Positions 55,523 to 62,537 of a stretch of 64,000 bases of DNA are shown piece by piece. Position numbers and translations under genes: made by a program. Under the pieces are notes generated by a model. It saw only the letters and a list, made by a program, of their open reading frames with translations. It ran no database searches and was not told the origin of the DNA. Source of the DNA: DATKNA01 sp963755755 (GTDB taxonomy: Bacteria; Actinomycetota; Actinomycetes; Actinomycetales; Kineosporiaceae); NCBI GenBank assembly GCA_963755755.1, contig CAVWLJ010000002.1, positions 186,001-250,000 on the forward strand, given 5' to 3'. The first letter of the stretch is position 1. Each line of letters begins with the position of its first letter.

Positions 55523-55577
55523 GCCCTCCCGCCCCTCTACCTTCCTCGATCACCGCCGAGGGGGAGGGGTGGGAGGG
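55523..55577. terminator. long hairpin between convergent genes
   Basis: GCCCTCCCGCCCCTC on the left pairs with GAGGGGGAGGGGTGGGAGGG on the right, with mismatches, around a central ATCACCGCC. It lies between the ORF ending at 55512 and the quinone reductase stop at 55580, so it could stop transcription from both sides. Confidence 0.55.
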
Positions 55578-55579
55578 GC

Positions 55580-56550
55580 TCAGGGAACGAGGAGGAGCTT
55601 GCCGGTGATGGTCCGGGACTCCAGCAGGCGGTGGGCCTCCGCGGCCTCGGCGAGGGGGAGGCGTGCCGCGATCCGGACCTCGAGGGCCCCGGCGGCGACG
55701 AGCGCCGAAGAGGTCCGCCGCCCGGGTCCGCAGCTCCTCGGTCGTCGCCGTGTAGTCGTGCAGCGTCGGCCGCGTGAGGTACAACGACCCCTTCCGCATG
55801 AGCGTCAGCGGAGCCACCGGGTCGACCGGGCCTGACGCGTTGCCGAAGGTCACCATGGTTCCGCGGGGCCGCAGCAGGTCGAGCCCCCGGGCGAAGGTGG
55901 CGGAACCGACGCCGTCGTAGACCACGTCGAGCGGACGCGGGCCGGCGGCGGCCTCGACGGCGTCCCCGAAGTCCTGCGCCCGGTAGTCGATGACATGGTC
56001 GGCGCCCGCCGCCCGGGCCAGGTCCGCCTTCTCCGGCGACCCCACCGTGGCGAACACCTCCGCCCCTCGGCGCTTCGCGAGCTGCACGGCCAGGCGCCCG
56101 ACGCCACCGGCGGCGGCGTGGATCAGGCAGCGGTGGCCAGGTCGGAGCGGAAAGGTGTCGTGCGGTGAGGAAGTGGGCCGTCAGCCCCTGGAGTGCCGCG
56201 GCCGCTGCGGTCTCCGCGTCGACGCCGGGCGGCACCGGGACCGCGTGCCCGGCGGGTACGCGCACCAGCTCGGCGTAGGACGCCGGCGCCTCGGTCCACG
56301 CCACGACGTCGCCGACGGCGAAGCCGTCCACCGACTCCCCGACCGCCACCACGGTCCCCGCGCCCTCGATACCCGGCACGAACGGCAGGTCCTGCGGGTA
56401 CAGCCCGGAGCGGTGGTAGGTGTCGATGAAGTTGACCCCGGCGGCGGCGACCCGGACCAGGAGATCTCCCGGGCCGGGCCGGGGCTCCGCCAGGTCGACG
56501 GCGGCGAGGACCTCCGGCCCTCCGGTCCGCGGCACGCTGATCGCTCGCAC
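55580..56550 (-). CDS. NADPH:quinone reductase/zeta-crystallin-like oxidoreductase (frameshifted twice)
   Basis: About 322 residues after removing bases near 56157 and 55702. The N-terminal GroES-like domain (GDLLVRVAAAGVNFIDTYHR, PFVPGIEGAGTVVAVGES) is followed by the Rossmann domain (LIHAAAGGVGRLAVQLAKRR, EVFATVGSPEKADLARAAGA, VVYDGVGSATFARGLDLL), and after the second break ALVAAGALEVRIAARLPLAE ending KLLLVP. No Zn ligands are seen, as in the quinone-reductase subgroup. GTG start. Confidence 0.88.
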
Positions 56551-56702
56551 CCGCCCAGTCTGCTGGGAGGGCCGGGACGCGCCGCAGCCGGGGACACCTC
56601 CGGAGCCTTCGCTCCACGGAACGTGTCGGAGAAGTTACGCCGAGCAGCTGATTTGTTGCACGAGTGTCGAGGGTCTGTAGCCCGGCCGACGCACGACCGA
56701 TC

Positions 56703-56708
56703 TAGGTT
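56703..56708 (+). promoter_or_regulatory. leaderless -10 box of mini zinc protein 1
   Basis: TAGGTT, seven bases, then ATG 56716, which therefore is preferred over ATG 56710. Confidence 0.5.
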
Positions 56709-56715
56709 CATGGAC

Positions 56716-56889
56716 ATGACCTCGAGCACCTGCTGCGCCGTCTGCGGCCTCCCCGCCTCCGCCGACCGGTTCCGTTTCAGCTGGGCCCTCACCATCGAGC
56801 GGGACGGACGGCGCAGCTGGACCTGCGTCCCCTGCGCCCGCGCCGCCCTGCCCGTCATCGAGAGCGGTGTCCCGACGCTGATCCTCTGA
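56716..56889 (+). CDS. small CxxC...CxxC zinc-binding protein 1
   Basis: 57 residues. MTSSTCCAVCGLPASADRF and SWTCVPCARAALPVIESGV place two CxxC pairs 27 residues apart, a likely zinc ribbon. No family is recognised. It is leaderless (TAGGTT seven bases upstream). It forms a tandem pair with a clear paralogue 41 bases downstream. Confidence 0.7.
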   Translation: MTSSTCCAVCGLPASADRFRFSWALTIERDGRRSWTCVPCARAALPVIESGVPTLIL

Positions 56890-56916
56890 CGGCCGAGCGG
56901 CGCGACTCCCGGCCGC

Positions 56917-56922
56917 TACGAT
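56917..56922 (+). promoter_or_regulatory. leaderless -10 box of mini zinc protein 2
   Basis: TACGAT, eight bases, then ATG 56931. Confidence 0.5.
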
Positions 56923-56930
56923 CACGGGCC

Positions 56931-57101
56931 ATGACGTCGGCGCCCGCGATCTGCTCCGTCTGCGGCACCACGGCTCCCGGCCCGGTGCCCGTCACATGGT
57001 CCGTGGCCGTCGAGAGCGGCCACCGCGTCTGGACCTGCGACCGCTGCGCCCGGGAGAACGTCCGGAGCATCGAGGCGAAACTCGACGCCTCCTGGTGGTG
57101 A
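56931..57101 (+). CDS. small CxxC...CxxC zinc-binding protein 2
   Basis: 56 residues: MTSAPAICSVCGTTAPGPVP and VWTCDRCARENVRSIEAK. The two CxxC pairs and the WTCxxCAR motif match the preceding protein, so the two are paralogues. Each has its own leaderless promoter. Convergent with the ABC1 kinase gene. The function is unknown. Confidence 0.7.
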   Translation: MTSAPAICSVCGTTAPGPVPVTWSVAVESGHRVWTCDRCARENVRSIEAKLDASWW

Positions 57102-57130
57102 CGCGGCGGCCTCGAGGCCGCCGCTGACCC

Positions 57131-58549
57131 TCACCGCAGCGTCGCCTGGTCGCCCTCCTCGACGTCGCCGATCTCGTCGGCGTCCTCCTCGGCGTCCTCG
57201 GCCTCGTCCTCGAGGCCCTCCTCGTAGGCCGCGACGGCCTCGGCGTCGAAGTTCGGCAGCCAGTCCCCGAGCACCTCGAGCACCGGCACCTCACCCTCGA
57301 TCTGGCAGAGGACGCCGATGCCGCCGAGCCACACCCGGTGGATCAGCAGGTACTCCGGCGGCAGGTTGAGCTTCAACCCGACCGACCACTGGGGCCGCCG
57401 GGGATCGTTGATGTGGGCGAACAGCGCACGCATCCAGTCCCGCGAGAACCTCCACTCCGCGTGCCGGGCCGGCTCCAGGAACGGCGAGAGGTAGTCGAGC
57501 AGGCCCTCGGCGTCGATGCTGATCGACGCCTTGATGAAGCCTTCCTCGCGCAGCCCGGCGACGACGCCCTCGGCGTCCCCGAGCAGGGCCAGGGTCAGCA
57601 ACTCGCCGATCTCGGGCGGCATCCCCTCCGGCAGGCGCTTGACCGCGCCGAAGTCGAGCACGCCCAGGCGGCCGTCGTCCGTCAGCCGGAAGTTGCCCGG
57701 GTGCGGGTCCGCGTGCAGCAGGCCCGCCCGCGCCGGCCCGGCCAGGAGGAACTCCATGTAGCGGCGGGCGGCCAGGTCGCGGTCCTCGGTGCTGCCGGAG
57801 GCGATGAGCCGCGAGAGCGGCACCCCGTCGAGCCACTCGCTGACGATCACGTGCGGGCTGTGGGTGACGACGTCCGGGACGGCGAACGTGGGGTCGCCGC
57901 GGAAGGCCTCGGCGAACGTGGCCTGTGCCTGCGCCTCGAGCCCGTAGTCGAGCTCCTCGACGATGCGCGCCCGCAGCTCCTCGAGGATCGGCTTCAGGTC
58001 CAGGCCCGGGATCCATCCGGCCGCGACCCGGGCGACCCGGGCGACCTGGGTGAAGTCCGAGATCAGCGCGTCGCCCGCACCCGGGTACTGGACCTTGACC
58101 GCGACGGCGCGACCGTCCTTCCAGACGCCCCGGTGGACCTGGCCGATGGACGCCGCCGCCGCCGGCCGGTCGTCGAAGCTGCGGAACTGGCGCCGCCACT
58201 GCGGGCCGAACTCCTGGGCCAGCACCTTGTGGACGGTCGCCGCGGGCATCGGGGGAGCGGCGTCCTGCAGCTTGGTCAGCGTCGCCCGGTACGGGCCGGC
58301 GAGCTCCTCGGGCAGCGCCGCCTCGAAGATGCTCAGCGCCTGGCCGAACTTCATGGCCCCGCCCTTGAGCTCGCCCAGGACCTTGAAGAGCTGCTCGGCC
58401 GTCCGGGCCTGCATCTCGGCCGCGACGAGCTCCGCGGGGCGGCCGCCCACCCGCTTGCCGAAGCCGAGCGCTGTGCGGCCCGCGAAGCCGAGGGGGAGGG
58501 TCGCCAGCTTCGCCGTCCGCGTCACGGCTCGCCGGGGCAGGTCACTCAC
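57131..58549 (-). CDS. ABC1/ADCK (UbiB) family atypical kinase
   Basis: 472 residues. The KxGQ motif of the family is seen in GELKGGAMKFGQALSIFEAA. The nucleotide-binding segments are AAAASIGQVHRGVWKDGRAV and AVKVQYPGAGDALISDFTQV; the catalytic loop is AGLLHADPHPGNFRLTDDGR and LGVLDFGAVKRLPEGMPPEI. The tail is very acidic. It resembles Rv3197, adjacent to whiB7 in mycobacteria and implicated there in macrolide resistance. The GTG overlaps the upstream TOMM-type gene by four bases, so they are cotranscribed. Confidence 0.92.
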   Translation of the reverse strand: MSDLPRRAVTRTAKLATLPLGFAGRTALGFGKRVGGRPAELVAAEMQARTAEQLFKVLGELKGGAMKFGQALSIFEAALPEELAGPYRATLTKLQDAAPPMPAATVHKVLAQEFGPQWRRQFRSFDDRPAAAASIGQVHRGVWKDGRAVAVKVQYPGAGDALISDFTQVARVARVAAGWIPGLDLKPILEELRARIVEELDYGLEAQAQATFAEAFRGDPTFAVPDVVTHSPHVIVSEWLDGVPLSRLIASGSTEDRDLAARRYMEFLLAGPARAGLLHADPHPGNFRLTDDGRLGVLDFGAVKRLPEGMPPEIGELLTLALLGDAEGVVAGLREEGFIKASISIDAEGLLDYLSPFLEPARHAEWRFSRDWMRALFAHINDPRRPQWSVGLKLNLPPEYLLIHRVWLGGIGVLCQIEGEVPVLEVLGDWLPNFDAEAVAAYEEGLEDEAEDAEEDADEIGDVEEGDQATLR

Positions 58550-59644
58550 CTCTCCATTGTCCCTTCCGGCGCCTCCGGCCGCTCCCGGTGACCCGGCGCG
58601 GCGGTCCCGGGTATCGGCGACGTGCAGCCGCAGGAGGGATGCGGCGGCCACGGGCGGCGGGAGGGCAGGCCGTCCGGCAGTTCCACCTCGAGGGTCGCCC
58701 CGAGCGCGGCCGGGCGCACCCGCCCGTCCAGGTGGCCGAGCACCTGCAGGGCGGCGAGGGACGCCGCGAGCAGCGCGGAGGCCGTCTCCTCGGGCACGCG
58801 CGCCGGCCGGCCGGTCAGCTGGGCCAGCACCCGCGGCCACGCCGGGTCGCGATCGGCGCGGTGCAGGTCCAGGCACCGCAGGCACGCGGTCGCGCCCGGC
58901 AGCACGAGCGGACCCACGAGCACCCCGCGCTCGCGGAGGACCACGGCCAGGTGCGGCAGCCCGGCCGCGACGAGAGCGGCCGCCTCCGCGCTGTCCGCCG
59001 CCGACCCGCGTACGAGCACGACGAGGTCCGGCCCTCCCGCAGGAGTGGGCGCGGTCGCCCCACCGGCGGGAGCGCGCAGGGCCTCGCCCGCCCGCCGCGC
59101 CGCCTCGTCCGGACGCCTCCCGACGTCCGACCAGGCCGCGCCCGCAGGGCCCACGTCCCCGGGCGTCACGGGCCGCCCGGCGACCAGGTCGACCTGCCCG
59201 ACGCCGGCACCGGTCAGGGTGGTGGCGAGCGCGGCGGCGGTCCGCCCGGCACCACGGATCTCGACGACGCGCCGTGCGCGAGCGGCCAGCAGCTCCCAGC
59301 CGTCGCCGGCGTCACCGTGCACCACGCTCCAGACCGCGGCGTCCGGGGCGAGCCGCGGCGCGTCCCGCGCCAGGCGGGCGAGCACGTCGCGGCCGGCGCG
59401 GCGGCCCACGAGGACGCCGCTGCCCGCCAGCAGGCGCACCAGCGCGTAGCGCCCGATGCGCTTCCGGCGACGCCGCATCCGGAAGGGCGCGCTCGTCGAG
59501 GCCGGTCCGCAGCAGCTCCAGCAGTTCACGGTCCTGCGTCGTCAGACCGTCGAGCACCGCGCCCTGCCCGCCGTCCAGGCCGATCTGGACGCTGCCGTCC
59601 CCGCGCCACACCGTGCGCAGGCCCGGCTTGATCTGCAGCCGCAT
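58546..59644 (-). CDS. TOMM leader-peptide-binding/ThiF-like protein (frameshifted)
   Basis: About 365 residues after removing one base near 59450. Begins MRLQIKPGLRTVWRGDGSVQ. After the break a dinucleotide-binding-like region reads RVVEIRGAGRTAAALATTLT, then VVLVRGSAADSAEAAALVAA and CLRCLDLHRADRDPAWPR, the CxxC-x3-HRxxRDPxWP signature of TOMM leader-binding/cyclodehydratase C-domain proteins (Rv3196-like). Despite the family name there is no precursor peptide, dehydrogenase or YcaO gene nearby, so a RiPP role is unproven. It overlaps the ABC1 kinase gene. Confidence 0.8.
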
Positions 59645-59762
59645 CCCGCCCCCACTCGACCCGCCCGCCCCGGGTCGAGGGTGCCAGGCCGTCGCCCTCG
59701 GCGTCCGACCGCCGTCCACAGGCTCCCGGCGTCCACAGGCGGACCGGAACGGCCGTCACACG

Positions 59763-59798
59763 CGCGACGGCCCGCCCGGAACCGGGCGGGCCGTCGCG
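59763..59798 (-). terminator. 17-bp perfect-stem terminator after the DUF5679 gene
   Basis: The arms at 59763-59779 and 59782-59798 are perfect 17-base reverse complements around AA. It lies 12 bases downstream (in minus direction) of the DUF5679 stop. No T-tract. Confidence 0.7.
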
Positions 59799-59810
59799 AT
59801 TCGGCGAAGG

Positions 59811-59966
59811 TCAGGCCTTGCCGAGGATGCGGTTGAGGTTGGTGCCGCACACCGGGCACTTCCCCTTGGCCATGCGGCGGCCGTTCGTCTCGACGACGTT
59901 GCCCTCCGCCTGCCGCTTCTCCTTGCACTTCACGCAGTAGAACTCGCCGCTGTAGGTCTCGGCCAT
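59811..59966 (-). CDS. DUF5679 family zinc-ribbon protein
   Basis: 51 residues: MAETYSGEFYCVKCKEKRQA and GKCPVCGTNLNRILGK hold two CxxC pairs of a small zinc ribbon. GAGGAG precedes the ATG. The family is widespread in actinobacteria; its role is unknown to me. Confidence 0.86.
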   Translation of the reverse strand: MAETYSGEFYCVKCKEKRQAEGNVVETNGRRMAKGKCPVCGTNLNRILGKA

Positions 59967-60166
59967 CGTGGCTCCTCGTTGTCCGTGGTCAGGTCGTCGT
60001 GGGGCCGGCCGGGGGCCGGCGGATCCGGGGCCCGGCGTGACCCGGGACTCGAAGGGCACGAGCCCGCTCCGTCACGACATGCACGCACCTTAGCCGAGGA
60101 CGGCGCGTTGTCCTGCTCAACCCGGCCCTTCCGGTGCGCGGCGTCATCACGCAGGGTCACCCCGGT

Positions 60167-60172
60167 TAGGGT
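60167..60172 (+). promoter_or_regulatory. -10 box before the second enoyl-CoA hydratase gene
   Basis: TAGGGT, about 45 bases before the ATG at 60219, giving a leader of about 40 bases with GGGGAC near the start. An ATG at 60185 in another frame also follows it. Confidence 0.4.
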
Positions 60173-60218
60173 CGGCTCGACCGGATGAGCGCGCCGCAGA
60201 CCGAGATCGGGGACGCCG

Positions 60219-61025
60219 ATGAGCTGGTGGCAGGAGACCTACGAGCACCTGCGCGTCCGACGGGAGGACGACGGGGTCGCGGTGCTCGTCCTCGACCTTC
60301 CCGAACGCCGCAACATGATGTCGGCGCCGATGACGGCGTCGTGGCGCCGGGCCGTGGCCGGGATCGCCCAGGACCGCGGCGTCCGCTGCGTGGTGGTCAG
60401 CGGGGCGGGCGCGGCGTTCTCCTCCGGAGGGGACCTGGCGTGGATCGGTGCCGAGCCGGACGCACCGATCGACCGCCTGCGCGCCCGGATGGACGCGTTC
60501 TACCGGGACTGGCTCTGCATCGCCGATCTCGAGGTCCCGACGGTCGCGGCCGTCTCCGGAGCGGCCGTCGGGGCCGGTCTCGCCCTCGCGCTCGCCTGTG
60601 ACCTGCGGTTCGTCGCCGAGGACGCCCGCCTGTCGGTGCCGTTCACGCGGCTCGGGATGCACCCCGGCATGCTCACCACCTGGTCGCTGCCGCGGGTCGC
60701 CGGCGTCGCCGTCGCGCGTGACCTCCTGCTCACCGGGCGCGCCGTCGACGGCGTCGAGGCGGTGCGGCTCGGCATCGCCAGCCGGGCGCTGCCTGCCGGG
60801 GAGGTGCTCACCGTCGCGCTCGAGACGGCCCGGGGCATCGCCGCCAACGCTCCTGTCGCGACCCGGCTCACGAAGCTCGCGCTGGCCGGCGAGGGGCACG
60901 CGGACCGGGACGCCGCCCTCCGCTGGGAGGCGCTCGCCCAGGCCGTGACCCTGGCCTCGGAGGACCTCCAGGAGGGGCTGACCGCCCAGCGGGAGCGGCG
61001 TCCACCCCGCTTCACCGGGCGCTGA
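60219..61025 (+). CDS. enoyl-CoA hydratase/isomerase family protein
   Basis: 268 residues of crotonase fold: NMMSAPMTASWRRAVAGIAQ, GAGAAFSSGGDLAWIG (first oxyanion segment), AVSGAAVGAGLALALACDLR (second), LSVPFTRLGMHPGMLTTWSL (catalytic region). The specific reaction (hydratase or isomerase) is not determinable. ATG 60219 chosen because GGGGAC lies eight bases upstream. No neighbour specifies a pathway. Confidence 0.88.
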   Translation: MSWWQETYEHLRVRREDDGVAVLVLDLPERRNMMSAPMTASWRRAVAGIAQDRGVRCVVVSGAGAAFSSGGDLAWIGAEPDAPIDRLRARMDAFYRDWLCIADLEVPTVAAVSGAAVGAGLALALACDLRFVAEDARLSVPFTRLGMHPGMLTTWSLPRVAGVAVARDLLLTGRAVDGVEAVRLGIASRALPAGEVLTVALETARGIAANAPVATRLTKLALAGEGHADRDAALRWEALAQAVTLASEDLQEGLTAQRERRPPRFTGR

Positions 61026-61349
61026 CCACCGCCGCCCCCCACCCGGGACGAGGAAGACCCCGGGACCGGAGAGGCGCGCCTTCCCCTGCGCACATCCCCG
61101 GCCCGGGGTCTGGTGCCTCACGCTAGGCCCGCCTCCGGGACCGGTCAACGGCACTCCGCCCACCGCTGTGGACGCACCTGTGGACGGTGTGGGGAGAACC
61201 CGGGCCGGGCCTGGGGACGACCGGGGGACGACGGGGGACGACGTGTGGAGCACCGGGTCCGCCCGGAGCACCGGAACCGGACGGACCTGCGGCTTCGTGC
61301 GTCCTCACCCTGTGGACGGAAGGATTCTTCGCCGCGCGCCGGTACTTTG
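61026..61349. other. intergenic region with TGTGGACG-type repeats
   Basis: About 325 bases. It holds CTGTGGACG at 61166-61174, 61178-61186 and 61310-61318, and three copies of a GGGGACGAC unit between 61213 and 61242. Possible promoter TACTTT at 61343-61348 for the following protease gene. No ORF is supported. Confidence 0.5.
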
Positions 61350-61364
61350 GTGGCATGGGACGTC

Positions 61365-61949
61365 GTGGCCCTGCCCGCGCAGCCGCCGGACGTGGACGTC
61401 CGGCGCAGCCGGCGGCGCCTGCGCACGGTCACGGCCTACCGCGAGGGCGACCGGACCGTCGTCCTCATCCCGGCGCGGTTCACCACCGCGCAGGAGCAGG
61501 AGTGGGTGCGGCGCATGCTGGCACGACTCTCCGCCCAGGACCGTCGGCGGCGCCCCGGGGACGCCGACCTCGCCGCCCGCGCCGTCGAGCTCTCCCGCCG
61601 CTATCTCGGCGGCCTCGCCCAGCCCGCGAGCGTCTCGTGGGCGACGAACCAGAACAGCCGCTGGGGGTCGTGCACCCCGGCGGACCGCAGCATCCGACTG
61701 AGCACCCGGCTGCAGGGGATGCCCGCGTGGGTGATCGACTACGTGCTGCTGCACGAGCTCGCCCACCTCGTCGAGCAGGGACACGGGCCACGCTTCTGGC
61801 AGCTGCTGGAGACCTACCCCAAGACGGAGCGGGCCCGGGGCTTCCTCGAGGGGTTCGCCGCCGCCCGCCAGCTCCCGATCAGCGAGGGCGACGGCGAGGA
61901 GCCGCACGAGCCGGCGGACCGGCCGGCTCAGACCGAGCCCGCCTCCTGA
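61365..61949 (+). CDS. YgjP/SprT-like M48-type metalloprotease (DUF45)
   Basis: 194 residues. VSWATNQNSRWGSCTPADRS (RWGSC) and the zinc motif LLHELAHLVEQGHGPRFWQL (HELAH...GHGPRFW) are the classic YgjP/WSS1-like features. It may act on DNA-protein crosslinks or as an RNA-associated protease; unproven. The start is ambiguous: GTG 61365 (VALPAQPPDVDVRRSRRR) is taken, GTG 61350 and a leaderless ATG at 61355 in another frame (with an extra base) are alternatives. It overlaps the convergent Nudix gene by 22 bases. Confidence 0.85.
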   Translation: MALPAQPPDVDVRRSRRRLRTVTAYREGDRTVVLIPARFTTAQEQEWVRRMLARLSAQDRRRRPGDADLAARAVELSRRYLGGLAQPASVSWATNQNSRWGSCTPADRSIRLSTRLQGMPAWVIDYVLLHELAHLVEQGHGPRFWQLLETYPKTERARGFLEGFAAARQLPISEGDGEEPHEPADRPAQTEPAS

Positions 61950-62537
61950 CGGCGTCCGCCCACCAGCGCTGCCGCCCGCTCGACGACGGCGACGACGCCG
62001 GGCGCCACCGCCTCCGGCAGCCCGTCGACGGGCCACCACGCCACCTGCAGGCTCTCCGGGCTCAGGTAGCTGAGCGGACCGGGCTCGGCCCGGTCCGCGC
62101 ACGACGAGCGCGTGCTGCACGTCGAGGTGCCAGTCGACGACTCCGGGCCGGCACGGCGCCCGGTGCCGGGAGAGGGCCACGACGTCGGGCAGGAGCTCGC
62201 CGGTCAGGCCGGTCTCCTCCTCGACCTCGCGCGCCGCTGCGAGCGGCAGGGTCATGTCCTCCGGCTCCAGGTGGCCGCCCGGCTGCACCCAGACACCGAG
62301 CCGGCCGTGCAGCACCAGGCAGGTCAGCGCGGCGTCGGGGGAGAGGACCACCGCCGACGCGGTCACGTGGCTCGGAGCCGCCTGCCGGGTGAGGAGCGCG
62401 GCGCCGTGCTCGTCGAGCAATGCCCGCCACGCCCAGGCCTCGAAGCGTTCCTCCGGTGTGTCGCGCGGCGCGTGGGCGATGGCGTGCCGGAGGTCGGCGA
62501 CCAGCCCCTCGCGGGGCCTCCAGTTTCCGGCCGTCAC
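61928..62537 (-). CDS. Nudix hydrolase (frameshifted)
   Basis: About 202 residues with one extra base near 62098. GTG start overlapping the metalloprotease stop: VTAGNWRPREGLVADLRHAI. The Nudix box VQPGGHLEPEDMTLPLAAAR continues with EVEEETGL, with the catalytic REUxEE in AREVEEETG. LVLHGRLGVWVQPGG precedes it. After the break come ADRAEPGPLSYLSPESLQVA and WWPVDGLPEAVA. The substrate is unknown. Confidence 0.88.

Noticed and set aside
58546..59644. TOMM/RiPP biosynthetic cluster
   Set aside because: Only the leader-binding-like protein is present; no YcaO, precursor or oxidase within reach.
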